Source of the DNA: Entamoeba invadens IP1
Taxonomy: Eukaryota > Evosea > Mastigamoebida > Endamoebidae
DNA: 51,763 nt
Direction of reading: 5' to 3'
Assembly: GCF_000330505.1 (NCBI RefSeq)
Contig: NW_004440331.1
Coordinates: forward strand, 11,759-63,521
Below are positions 42,199-51,763 of the stretch, piece by piece. The position numbers and the translations under genes are program-made. Position 1 is the first letter of the stretch. Each line of letters begins with the position of its first letter. Under the pieces are notes generated by a model. That model had not been told where the DNA came from. It ran no database searches and saw nothing but the letters and a program-made list of their open reading frames with translations.

Positions 42199-42207
42199 AA
42201 AAATTCA
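42199..42207 (+). promoter_or_regulatory. Initiator-like element
   Basis: AAAAATTCA lies one base before the ATG at 42209 and equals the Inr consensus reported for E. histolytica. It implies a leader of only a few nucleotides. Confidence 0.6.
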
Positions 42208-42208
42208 A

Positions 42209-43195
42209 ATGACCAAACCACAATTCAAGCTGAGCGACCTGTTGGACGCCACAGTCAACTCCACCAACGCTTTACCGAACCAGAAGAGGTTCTCCCAGAT
42301 TTTAGTTGTACTCCAGAAAATCCCAACCGCCGCTGAGTCGCTCGCTTCTTTACTCCAAAGCAAGATGCGAGCATTTTTAAAGCGTCTTGTTTTGAAGCGA
42401 GAAATGTATTTTGTTTTGAAACTGATTGACTTTCTAGTCACTTCATCTGAGAAGTTTAGAGCGTGTGTGTTTACTCAACAATTTATCAAACTGATTGTGT
42501 CTGTATATTCAATGAAAGTTTGTTGTTAACAAACCCTTCTTAAAACTCTTTGTTACTGTACCATTCAACGATTACATCTAAAATAATGTGAATGGTTATG
42601 GAAGACATTTTAGATTTTTTGAACTGACTTAAAGGAGATCATTCAACTTTCTTCTAAACCTACTATTGTTCAAATAAAGGCAGCAGAAGTTTTTACACAC
42701 TTTTCTTCCTTCCAAAATTTCGCTCCTTTATTACCTCTCGTTCCAAAAATCACAATCTCGACCTCTCAGAGTTTTCTCTTTCAACCGTCGTGCGCAATCT
42801 CCGGAATTTCTATTGATGACGCAAACGAGATCGTCTCACTTTCTCAAGACGCAATTGATGATGAGGTCAAAAACAAAACGTTGAAGGAAAAAACAAAAAC
42901 GCAATTTCTGGATAATTTGAAATTTTTGTCATCTCAACTTAATCTCCCCGACTCTCATATCTCCACAAACCAGAAAGAGTTGGTTGAAAAGGTCATCAAA
43001 ACAATAGAAAATTCAGAAGTTGAGACAGACTCACTCAAAAGAACATTTTCTGTTCATGAGAACATTGCACAAGCAAAAATCCAGTTCTCGAAACGAAGAG
43101 CAACTTCTCTTACTATTGACAGACATAGTAATGAATTTGAAAGACTCGAGAACATGTACGAAAATTATCAGAAGCTTTTTGCAAGTCATTCTTAA
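42209..43195 (+). CDS. VHS-domain-like protein
   Basis: Exons 42209-42517 and 42635-43195 (intron 117 bp, GTTTGT...TTAAAG) join to 289 residues. The first ~150 residues look like a VHS/ENTH-type helical bundle: LLDATVNSTNALPNQ at the start, then AAESLASLLQSKMRAFLKRLV and VLKLIDFLVTSSEKFRACVFTQQFIKLIV, as in VHS helices 2-6. Such proteins bind ubiquitinated or endosomal cargo (LSB5, GGA, HRS type). No FYVE, UIM or clathrin box is seen. The C-terminal half has charged helical sequence. The family call is from pattern only. Confidence 0.65.
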
Positions 43196-43554
43196 CTTTT
43201 GTATCTCTGTATTCCATTTTGATTATTTTACTATATTTAATAATACATTGAATTTTTTATGTTTCTATTGTATTATATTTATTAATAAATATATATCAAA
43301 ATGAAATACTTTACTATTTTCATTATTTAATTATTTAGTTTAATAAAAACAGTTAAAAAAACAAATAGTTAAAAAAAACGAAATAAAAATGTTTTTATTT
43401 AATATTATAAAAAAAATAAAAAAACACAATAAGATACAAAACTATAAAGTATAATTAAAGTATAATTAAAATAACCAAAACACGACTAATAAAAAACAAC
43501 AATAAAAAAGATACTATTCGAATTTCATAAAAAAAGATCGCGAACTTCAAAACG
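43196..43554. other. Intergenic DNA
   Basis: AT-rich; nothing else seen. Confidence 0.5.
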
Positions 43555-44562
43555 ATGTCAGTTCCGAAATTAACGATTGTTGAGCAAAAGCAGTTTTCGA
43601 AATCGATAGAAGCATTTCAACAAGGTGTATTGATATATTTGTTAGTACGTTCCAGTTACACAGTGACTTTAAAACGCCTTGACAAAACAGCGAAAAAAAC
43701 GTTTCAAAATTTTCCTATAGTAACTATAAATAATTCCACGACGACGTATGACTTCCAAAAAAAAGTCGAAGAAGAGGCTTTATTTGCAAAACAACTCGAA
43801 GAGAAAGAAAAACCGTCTGATCAAGTCCAACGCCATTATGAACGAAATAAAGTCACCATTTCATGTAACCGTTTGTTGGAATTTGTTCAACGGCTGGGAT
43901 TTACTTTCATTCAACGAGGAACTCGGTCCACTAAATACACCGTCAAACTCAAAAAGATCGCAAAAATCACGGGAAACAACATCACCTTGCAAAAGGAACA
44001 GATCTGGCAAATCGGAAAAAAGACCGTCGAATACATCAAAACACTCTTTGGCAAGAATGATGAAGCTACCGTCGGAATCGACTTGTTGGTCCAATTCCCA
44101 GAGATCTCCACTCCACTCGTCGATGTCTCATTAAACCAAAAATCAAGGGATTTCAACAAAAATGAATTCGCCGTCAAAATCGTCGATGAATTCGTCGAAA
44201 ACAAACGCAAAGAAGTCACTCAGAAAATGGAGGAGGACTTTTCTAAAGCAAACAACCTGAAAGATACCACCAGCGACAAACAGGTGGCAATCACTTCAAA
44301 TAACATTTCTAATAATATATCAAATAACATTTCGAATAACATTTCTAATGAGGCATCGGAATATCCCGAAAAGCCACAAGAAAAGATCGAAATGGTCGAC
44401 AACTTCGATTTGGAATTTGGAGACGTCAAACTGGGAGACGAGTTCTTGGTAAAGGAACAAAAGGAAATTTCATTTGAAGGGTCAAGGAGCTTTGTTAATT
44501 CAGTTGACCCAATTAACTCATTCTTCTCACCTAATGATATCAATAGACAACTCAAGAAGTGA
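43555..44562 (+). CDS. Unknown protein with two related repeats, paralogue of 27377-28228
   Basis: The 335-residue protein has two units: residues ~18-80 (FQQGVLIYLLVRSSYTVTLKR) and ~103-165 (CNRLLEFVQRLGFTFIQR... ITGNNITLQKEQIWQIGKK). They resemble each other and, more clearly, the two units at 27377-28228 (compare NGVLYFLTHLGFLFMEKK and MIYTKDDLFNIGEF). Between units lies a charged linker (EEALFAKQLEEKEKPSDQ). After them comes an acidic, disordered-looking tail with four copies of an Asn-Asn-Ile-Ser unit (44299-44346). I do not recognise a known family. No membrane segment or signal is seen. The N-terminal MSVPKLTIVE start is clear. Confidence 0.8.
   Translation: MSVPKLTIVEQKQFSKSIEAFQQGVLIYLLVRSSYTVTLKRLDKTAKKTFQNFPIVTINNSTTTYDFQKKVEEEALFAKQLEEKEKPSDQVQRHYERNKVTISCNRLLEFVQRLGFTFIQRGTRSTKYTVKLKKIAKITGNNITLQKEQIWQIGKKTVEYIKTLFGKNDEATVGIDLLVQFPEISTPLVDVSLNQKSRDFNKNEFAVKIVDEFVENKRKEVTQKMEEDFSKANNLKDTTSDKQVAITSNNISNNISNNISNNISNEASEYPEKPQEKIEMVDNFDLEFGDVKLGDEFLVKEQKEISFEGSRSFVNSVDPINSFFSPNDINRQLKK
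44299..44346 (+). repeat. Four-copy 12-bp coding repeat (Asn-Asn-Ile-Ser)
   Basis: Codons AAT AAY ATW TCN repeat four times, with silent differences between copies. This looks like a slippage-born, in-frame repeat in a disordered tail. Confidence 0.85.
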
Positions 44563-44900
44563 ATGAATGTGTTTTAACTAGTGAAATGCTATAATTTATT
44601 ATTCTGTGTATAGTATTTGCTTTGGATATAGAACCATTAAATTATAATAAATATTGTTAATATTTTACTATACATATTGGAAAAAAACTATACTAGTACG
44701 ATACTAGTAAATATATAGTTCCAGGAAGACAATAGTATTTAAGATTGAAAAGGATAAGTTAAAAAATGATAAGCTAATATATCCCTCACACACGGGAAAA
44801 AGTCGTAAGATATTTTGGAGTGATTTTTTACTTCTTCCAAAAGAAGTTTTGGTTCGTCATTTGTTGAAGGAACACATGACAGAAAACTCAAAAAGAACAG
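44563..44900. other. Intergenic DNA
   Basis: Short, mixed AT-rich DNA. ACTTCTTCCAAAAGAAGT at about 44830 is a small hairpin; nothing else seen. Confidence 0.4.
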
Positions 44901-45506
44901 ATGCAAACTACTGAGCCATCAGCTACTATTCAAGACGATAGTTTAGTCACTTCACAATCGTCGGAGTATTATAATGGAAATGCAAAGACTTCGTACGTCC
45001 CAATGAATACTTTCTTTGTGACGGCAGAGAATCAACAGCAAGTCAATGTCCAACCGATTCCTCAACAAGTCGACCAACCCATTAACTACGCTCCTCCTCC
45101 TTTGAATCAACAACTCCAACCTCAACATCAAGAAAATGAACTCCAACAAAGCGTCCCAGTCTATCTCCAAAGCACTCAATTCCCACAAAACGGGAACTAC
45201 CCAACTCAAGGATACCCAATACAACCACAAAATGGCATACAACCACAATTTATCGTCAACGGCGACGAAGCGATGAACATCGACGCAACGAAAAAATATA
45301 TCGAGAAAAGAACGGAAGAAAGAAACTGTAAAATTACTCTCGTCTTCCTCATCATCGGAATCATCTTCTGCCCTTTCCTCGTTGCTTCTTTTGTCATCTC
45401 ACTGAGATGCGAAAACAAAAAATATCGAATGCTCGGAAGACTCGCTATGTTACTCTTCTTCTTGGAACTCTCAGCATCCTTTATGTTCATCATCCTTTCT
45501 AGTTAA
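44901..45506 (+). CDS. Gln/Pro-rich protein with two C-terminal membrane segments
   Basis: The 201-residue protein has a disordered N-terminal ~125 residues rich in Gln, Pro and Asn (VNVQPIPQQVDQPINYAPPP), then a short charged region and two hydrophobic segments (about 148-165, ITLVFLIIGIIFCPFLVASFV, and about 181-200, LAMLLFFLELSASFMFII) separated by RCENKKYRMLGR. The layout (Pro-rich tail, TM, basic loop, TM) recalls CD225/dispanin-type membrane proteins, but I cannot confirm homology. No family assigned. It probably sits in endomembrane or plasma membrane. Confidence 0.65.
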   Translation: MQTTEPSATIQDDSLVTSQSSEYYNGNAKTSYVPMNTFFVTAENQQQVNVQPIPQQVDQPINYAPPPLNQQLQPQHQENELQQSVPVYLQSTQFPQNGNYPTQGYPIQPQNGIQPQFIVNGDEAMNIDATKKYIEKRTEERNCKITLVFLIIGIIFCPFLVASFVISLRCENKKYRMLGRLAMLLFFLELSASFMFIILSS

Positions 45507-46168
45507 TTCAATAGTTCTTTGTCATTCTTTGTACGCTGAGAAGAGATCGCGTTTGTCAATTAATCATTTTGTTTTGTCAACTGGAATTTATAATATTTTG
45601 TATTATTAAGTATTATTAAGTATAGTTATAGGATTGAATGTGAGTATTTAATAAGGCGGAACGAGAAGTCAGTTTTTGTCTGAAATAAATTATTTTTTAA
45701 TGTAAAATATCACTGTTTGAAAATGACGGAACATGATGACTTAGGAAATGGCTTGTGAAAAAAAAGTCAAAAATACGTCAAATCTTGTGTATTTTTTCAT
45801 GCCATTTTTATTGAAATTGGGTGTCGTTCCACCTTGTAAAAATAAAAGAAGATGAGATTGAGATGGTTGAAACAACAGAATTTTTAAGGCTTGTAAATTG
45901 ATTCAAATTTTATAATTTCTTAGCATTCAACAAATGTCGTACCATTAAAAATTATTATGGTGATTCGACTCCAAAACAAAGAAAGTGTTTCTTTCTTTAA
46001 AAGACACTTTCTTATGTGTTTACAAAACAGTGTAAAGAAGACTAAAAATTCGGGAAATAAGCTCGAGTAGTGTTTAATGAGAAGGAAAAAGAAAGAAGAG
46101 AAAAGTGTCGAAGACAAGTAAAAGTGGAATATAAAAGGGTTTTGAATGGGATCTTTACATTGCAGTCT
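45507..46168. other. Intergenic DNA upstream of the SPX-EXS gene
   Basis: Contains a possible small MITE (45651-45836, below). The open frame that begins at 46070 in front of the SPX gene is an in-frame upstream extension without a conserved start. I do not count it as coding. Confidence 0.5.
45651..45836. mobile_element. Possible third MITE (weak)
   Basis: The left end AAGGCGGAACGAGAAG matches, inverted, the right end (TCGTTCCACCTTG) with one mismatch over about 12 bp. GGAAC motifs recur inside (GACGGAACAT). TA can be found next to the right end, but the left flank is not a clear duplicate. Size about 185 bp. Confidence 0.4.
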
Positions 46169-48861
46169 ATGAAGTTTGGGAAGAAGTTCAGGGAGGGTAT
46201 GACTGTTGAGTGGGAGGACCAGTACGTTACTTTTGATGTGCTTCGAGTTTGTGGTTTTGTTTTTGTCGGAAAAGTCAAATGGAACGTTAGAAACTTGAAC
46301 TTAATCAGCTCAACACAACGAGTTGCACCTATTTTTTTGCACCTTTTAACATAAAATCATTTTTGTTATTTGATAGAAACAGTGTTGACAAATAGAACCG
46401 ACTTCTCAATTACGAGAGAATGAAGGAACAAGTCAGTGCAATGAAGCAAGAAGGCGAAGATATTATTATCGAAATGAGTACCGAAGACGCTTTATCCGGA
46501 CCACAAAGTCCCGAAGACAATTCGAACGACGAGGCAAATGGAGATTGTGTGTTGTTAAAGACGAAAATGGCCAATGAAGAGCAGTTTGTTTCAATTTTTC
46601 CGTCTAAGTTGACAAGTTCACAGAAAGGAATTTTTGGGTTGGGTTCGATATGAATATGGAAAAGGTCGACTTGTTCTATTGCGAGCGTATGAAGGAGTCC
46701 GCGAAATTTCTTCAAGAGTTTATGACACGACTTGTAGCGTTTGACCTTCTTAAGGAAGACCCAAAGAATGAGCGGAAAGGGAAACTTGCTCAGATAATCC
46801 GGAGTATTGAAAACCACGAAAAGAAGGGGATTTCAAAGGTCTTGAAATACGATGAGGAGGACGATGAAAAGAAAGAACGAGAGAAAGAGCAGCGTGAGAA
46901 TTTGAAAATTGCAGCAAAAATGTTTCAAGAGACTGAGAACGTTGGTTCAGAGATCGATACAATTGACCAAACCGAAGCCAAACTGAAAAGAGAGAAAACG
47001 CGTCGAATGACATCTGCTGATAAAAGTGAGTTACGACAAAGGAGCGTGTCAATGAGTAGTGATTACTCCACAACATTCAGTACAATGAGTCATGAAACTG
47101 AAGATGACAGTGGTAGTTCTGACGCACCAGAGAACAAAACTGACAGCGGGAGTAAAAACGAAAAAGGGGAGATCAATGGTGTTGTGATTTTGTCTCCGCC
47201 AATTCCCCCAAAGCACAGCGAAATTTCAAGAAGAAAGAAGAACAAAATGAAAATTGCAGCCGAGGAGTTTTATCGAGGGCTTTTATTGCTACAGAACTTT
47301 TGCAGTTTGAACAATGAAGCGTTTGTGAAATTGGTGAAAAAGAGCGACAAAGTGACTGGATGTAAACGGAGAAAGACAGTTGAACGCACAAACTTGGGTT
47401 CAACTAAGTTTTTTCGAATGGTCGAGCTGAACGCATTAATTGTCGAGACCAAACAACTCTTCGAGAAGTCGTTTCATGGAGAGAACAAGTTGGACCGGTT
47501 TAAGACAACATTGTATGACATATCGCCCGTTTCATCGTGGAGACTTGGCGTATTAATTGGAGGACTGATCATGTTACTTGTCTTAATGATTGTAAGAGTT
47601 GTGAGCTATGTTCTAGAAATTAAGGTAGACACAGTGGACAGTTCGACGCGTGTTTTGACTGAAAATGAAGTGTTTTGTGTATTACGAATAACGCGGATTG
47701 TACTACTAATTTCGACATTGGAATTCTTTTGGGGTGTGGATATGTTCGTATATAGAAAAGCGCGTATTAATTACCACTTCATATTTGACATGAACAATTA
47801 CAAGTACAGTTTTTTGGATGGGTTACAGGGTGGTATCCAAGAGTGGTTTTTCTGTGTGTTGTGTATTTACGGGATGTTACTTTGCTTGTCACCACCAACA
47901 GGATTTGTCTTTTTGAACAAAATACCATATTGGGTATTCACATTAATCAACGTGTTACTTGCGTTTTTGATCTTTTTCATCCAACAAATTCGGCATCCGT
48001 GGTTGATTAAGACCATATCAAGAATTGTTTGTGCGCCGTTTAAACGTGTTTATTTTAAAGACTTCTGGTTGGCGGATCAGATGACTTCAATTGCTCCTGC
48101 GTTCAGTGACATCATGTTTTTTGTCCTGTTTTTCTTTTATGGATTTGTCAACTTCGCGTATGATAAGAACGGCCGCCACGCCGAATTTACGGGCGTCGAG
48201 ATGATGAAATACTCTAAATATTTTACACCAATCATCTCATGTCTTCCACCGTTGTTCAGATTTTTGCAATGTTTTAGGTCCGCGAGAGACTCGGGTAATA
48301 AGTATCAGTACGCCAACGCAGGGAAGTATTTCACTTCAATATTAAACGCTATTGGTGGAGGCATTCGTGATGTCAAGAAAGACATCACTGTTCCGATATA
48401 CGCAGGACTCAACACAATCAACTCGTTGTATTCTGGCTCGTGGGATATTCTGATGGACTGGGGGTTGATGCAAAAGTCGTACAACTTCTTAAGAAAGAAG
48501 ACTATGTATCCAAAAATTGTGTATCCGTTCGCTATTGTGTTTGATATCACTCTTCGGTTTGCATGGGTGCTCAACCTTGTTGTGATATATTGCAATTGGT
48601 TTGACAATCAGATAGTTGTGAAGTTTGTTTGAATATGTATTTAATGTTTTTAGTGATTACCATAATTACCATAATTAATAATTATATACCATAATGCAAA
48701 ACAAAATAATGATATATAGAGAATCCATTTCTGTGTTATTAGCGATCATCGAAGTTGTCAGAAGAGGTGTCTGGAACATTTTCAGAGTCGAGTTTGAAAT
48801 GACAAACAACATGGATAAGTTCAGAGCAACAAAAGAGATTCCTTTGCCCGTCCCAGACTAG
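46169..48861 (+). CDS. SPX-EXS phosphate exporter, XPR1/SYG1 family
   Basis: Four exons (46169-46246, 46396-46583, 46628-48622, 48720-48861) join in frame to 800 residues; introns are 149, 44 and 97 bp and all begin GTTTGT. The start is MKFGKKFREGMTVEWEDQY, the classic SPX N-terminus. The rest of the SPX domain follows (EKVDLFYCERMKE, then FYRGLLLLQNFCSLNNEAFVKLVKKSDK), with a long charged insert between them. An EXS domain with several membrane segments follows (AGKYFTSILNAIGGG...). The last exon supplies the end of EXS: LAIIEVVRRGVWNIFRVEFE and FRATKEIPLPVP. SPX binds inositol pyrophosphates and controls phosphate export or homeostasis. The C-terminal exon restores a segment that would be lost if the frame were read into the third intron. 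Confidence 0.88.
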
Positions 48862-50286
48862 ATTGGTTACTTATTGTTTCTTTATTGAATATTTTGTTGA
48901 ATTTGTTTTCTGTTTGAAGAGTCTTTCTAAAATTACAAGTTTTTAAATAATATAATATTATAGATTAAACTAAAAAAGATAATAAATAAACTGTTTGATA
49001 TTATTATAAAAACACAATAATATTTATAAAAGTGCACTTTTCTTCAAGCAAAGAAAAAAAAAGGAAAAAAAAGAAAATAAACGAGGAAATATTAAGATTT
49101 TGAAAACTTTTCGTGGAGTGTTTTTGAGTCGAATTATCATTTAAAATACAAGTTAATTGTCTGTGTAAATTAACTCATGTAATTCATTCATTTTCGTTAA
49201 TTTTGTTTTTAGAATAGTCAGAATCATGGAAAAACACCAAAGAATGGTTCTTCTCTATGTATTAAATTATAATTAAATTATTATAATTATTGGTATAATC
49301 ATCTATCACTCGAACACAATTATTGATAAATTTTAATTAAACAAAACTACTCATATAGTTTAATACATATTAGGTTTTTAGTTGGTAATTATTCAATTAT
49401 TATATAGTTTCGTTTAATTAAAAAACAACTATAAAAGTCTTTCACAAAGTTGGTGATCTAACTTTATTTATATTAACAAAACCATTAAGAATAACAACCT
49501 AGATTGTTTTTTAATTTTTTTCGGCATTATTTACATATGAAAACAATTCAAAGATAAAACATTGTTAAATAACTAAATTTTAATGAAACGAATTACCAAT
49601 TTGAAAAAAATACCTAATAACAGAGTATTTAATTTTAAGATAATTATAACTTACATATAGTTTTAATTAATATTTTTAATAGTAAAACAATAATAAAATA
49701 TATTAATATAAACCATTACAATTCTTTGTTGTTGTTTAAAATTGCTTGGAATTTTTTGAGTTGATAGTAACTAGTATAACAACCATTATTAATTATATTT
49801 TTAACTATTTATGAAACAAATTAACTATTTTTGAAAATAAATCATTTATTTTTGTCTTTAAAAAGTTTTTTATTTTAGTTAACAAAAAAAAGCCGTTTTT
49901 TTATTTATTCTTTTACTTTAATTGAAAGATAAAAAAATCGATCATTTTTTTTTTTTTTTTTGTGATTGACAACTTTTTAAAACCAGAACAACGACAAAAT
50001 ACCAAACAAAAGAATAACAGACACACTAATTTATTATAATATTTTATTATTAATTTTAATTAAACAATTAAATAATTCGATTACTAATAATTTAGTTTTC
50101 AGGCGTATAGAAATAAGATGCAAAGCAGAGTTTTTTTGACCAAAAATAATACAATGTTTCCATATAGTTATAAATTGAATACTATTGAAAACACTTGAGT
50201 TAGTGTTTTTTGAATCGTTGTTGTTTGATAACTCCCCGAAAATAAGCATAAAAAAGGGTTTACAAAAAGTAGATTTCACATTCATA
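48862..50286. other. Gene-free AT-rich region, 1.4 kb
   Basis: AT-rich with homopolymer runs (a 17-T run near 49950). I find no coding sequence, RNA gene or inverted repeat of note. It contains the promoter of the F-box gene. Confidence 0.5.
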
Positions 50287-51763
50287 ATGGCGGCTAAGGC
50301 AACACAGCCATTTCTCGACGAGGTGATGCACGCCGATATTAATACATACAATCCAATCAAAAACACAATAAGTCCGCCACTCCATTGTATCCAGTCGTAT
50401 GAAAAAGCAGAGAATGGCTTTATTAAAATACGAACGATAGCATACTCTTGTGGCAAATTGGAGAGTGTTAAAGAGCTTTTTAAAAACAGAGATTTGTTTT
50501 ACTCGACTTTCCCCGAAATAACACACATGAAGGTACTCAATAACTCGAGAATTGAATGTCACTCGATTTGGATCTCTGACAACCAAAAACAACTTTACAA
50601 CTTCCAAGAAACTGTTATTGAAGGAGACAACTATGTGTCACGACTTGAAACAGACTACACCCCCAAAACAAGTGTCTACTACATCTTTGTCTGTGAAAAA
50701 CATCTCTCTGGATTGAAATACACGTGTGAAATGAAAATACTGAATGGCACAGTGACGTACAGAAATTTTTTAAATATCATCAACAACCAACGAATTTTTG
50801 TGTATTACATTTGTGAGAGAATGAACGTCACGCGGGAAGGGTATATCCTTCTGAATTCAGAACGCGAGTTTTATCAGAGAATGGACCAGACTGCATTATA
50901 CCCCCGTCTTATTTATCTCAACGAATTCGAGAAAATATTAACTAATGAGGAATGTACACAAATTATATTTATAGGCAAAGTCCAACACCAAATGCCACTC
51001 AATACAATACTCTCCGGAATCCATTTAACTACAATTTCAACCCCTTTTTTTCCGAAAATACAAACAATTACAGAGAATAAAAAATCAAGTTATTTGCACT
51101 GTGAGTCGCCATTTTTAGCGGACGGAACTATACAAACAGACATCGCTTTCTTTTCAAGAATAGTCGAAGGAAATATCTTCTTTACATGCCACTCAGTCCA
51201 CCACCCTTTGTGTCGCAATAAACATACTAATAAAAAGTTCGAGTTGGTCATTGCAGCGGAGATGTTCGACGTGTCTCCGAACGGATCTGTGGAATCCAAT
51301 TTTTACTACCAATTTTACTGCCCAGACTTTGCTAAAGCAAGTCCAAGAAAGCACGCAGTCATGTTTATGGACGTCTGTAACTGCTTTTCTGCATATCGAC
51401 TTATGATCGAGTACAATATGCAATTTCCAAAATTGGTTGATATCAGTGACCAATTAAAAGTCTCTCGTATATTACTGGCGTACATCATACGTGTTGGTGT
51501 ATATATCAGAAAAAGGAAAGTCCTTTGCAGCCACGACGAACGGAACACAAGAAGGTGTGACAAGAAAGTTTCAAATTACTTAGGGCAATTAGATGACAAG
51601 TTACTTGAAAACATCTTTAGCTTCTTGTCACTTGAAGACTTGATGAAAACAATGGAAACGTGTAAGAAGTTTTATGGGATGATACAAAAGATGGACAACA
51701 TCTGGAAAGTATTTTATACCATCCACTACGCGCCATCTATTTTTAATAAGACTGACTATCATA
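50287..51763 (+). CDS. F-box protein, 3' end cut by the window
   Basis: An ATG at 50287 opens a frame with no stop to the window edge (492 codons; it runs off the right side, so the 3' end is missing). The N-terminal ~420 residues match no family I recognise; they are rich in Tyr, Cys and Lys and have no obvious signal or membrane segment. Near residues 438-485 lies an F-box: LGQLDDKLLENIFSFLSLEDLMKTMETCKKFY, followed by IWKVFY. F-box proteins link substrates to the SCF ubiquitin ligase through Skp1. Having the F-box late in the protein is unusual; most have it near the N-terminus. Frames on the opposite strand here are shadows. Confidence 0.8.
   Translation, partial: MAAKATQPFLDEVMHADINTYNPIKNTISPPLHCIQSYEKAENGFIKIRTIAYSCGKLESVKELFKNRDLFYSTFPEITHMKVLNNSRIECHSIWISDNQKQLYNFQETVIEGDNYVSRLETDYTPKTSVYYIFVCEKHLSGLKYTCEMKILNGTVTYRNFLNIINNQRIFVYYICERMNVTREGYILLNSEREFYQRMDQTALYPRLIYLNEFEKILTNEECTQIIFIGKVQHQMPLNTILSGIHLTTISTPFFPKIQTITENKKSSYLHCESPFLADGTIQTDIAFFSRIVEGNIFFTCHSVHHPLCRNKHTNKKFELVIAAEMFDVSPNGSVESNFYYQFYCPDFAKASPRKHAVMFMDVCNCFSAYRLMIEYNMQFPKLVDISDQLKVSRILLAYIIRVGVYIRKRKVLCSHDERNTRRCDKKVSNYLGQLDDKLLENIFSFLSLEDLMKTMETCKKFYGMIQKMDNIWKVFYTIHYAPSIFNKTDYH

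Noticed and set aside
46070..46168. N-terminal extension of the SPX protein from an upstream ATG
   Set aside because: SPX proteins start at MKFGK-type sequence; the extension is not conserved and would lengthen a leader that is normally very short.
49945..49961. Long T run as a possible Pol III terminator of a small RNA
   Set aside because: No A- or B-box-like sequence or foldable RNA is visible upstream; homopolymers of this kind are common here.
50034..50607. Minus-strand open frames overlapping the F-box gene
   Set aside because: They oppose a long frame with a recognisable F-box; they have no domain of their own.

Overview
The window looks like a nuclear contig from an Entamoeba species, most likely E. 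invadens or another species with roomy intergenic DNA. This is an inference from four things. Introns start almost always with GTTTGT. Intergenic DNA is extremely AT-rich and contrasts with the coding DNA. 5' leaders look very short (an AAAAATTCA-type initiator lies one base before a start codon at 42209). The gene content is typical of Entamoeba: a CXXC-repeat transmembrane kinase, SH2-kinase, chagasin-type inhibitor, and CH-RhoGEF-ArfGAP fusion. One assembly gap of 100 N lies at 22564-22663. No rRNA, tRNA or CRISPR was seen.

Layout. 1-3894: 3' part of an RME-8/DNAJC13 endosomal co-chaperone. 4319-5739 (minus): chagasin-type cysteine protease inhibitor and casein kinase 1. 6037-7762: foldback element with two ~310-bp inverted arms. 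8314-9361: membrane-anchored DnaJ-like protein with no J domain (one intron). 9790-10983: queuine tRNA-ribosyltransferase. 11056-17678 (minus): CH-IQ-RhoGEF-PH-PH-ArfGAP protein and an IQGAP-related protein. 17679-20592: gene-free AT-rich DNA. 20593-22227: three-exon RasGAP. 22284-23711 (minus): gapped protein kinase. 24670-25845: GRIP golgin. 26205-27163: copine-like vWA protein. 27377-28228 (minus): unknown two-repeat protein. 29009-29157: TA-flanked MITE. 29672-31252: SH2-kinase. 31374-33431 (minus): protein that resembles a decayed pogo/jerky-type DDE transposase. 33888-39227 (minus): receptor-like transmembrane kinase. 40068-41030: probable proteasome chaperone PAC4 and ribosomal protein eL31. 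41842-42059: second MITE. 42209-43195: VHS protein. 43555-44562: second member of the unknown two-repeat family. 44901-45506: Q/P-rich two-TM protein. 46169-48861: SPX-EXS phosphate transporter (four exons). 50287 to the end: F-box protein, cut by the window edge.

Many genes act in membrane traffic (RME-8, GRIP golgin, VHS, ArfGAP-like) or in signalling through small GTPases and kinases (RhoGEF, IQGAP, RasGAP, CK1, three further kinases). They are independent eukaryotic genes, not an operon. The exon joins given here were worked out by matching reading phase across GTTTGT...AG sites; transcript data have not been seen.

The most interesting items are: the two-repeat protein family shared by two loci 15 kb apart; the transposase-like protein that keeps two candidate catalytic aspartates and lacks the third; the J-less anchored DnaJ; the ArfGAP domain without its arginine finger; and several short inverted-repeat elements whose ends carry repeated subterminal motifs.
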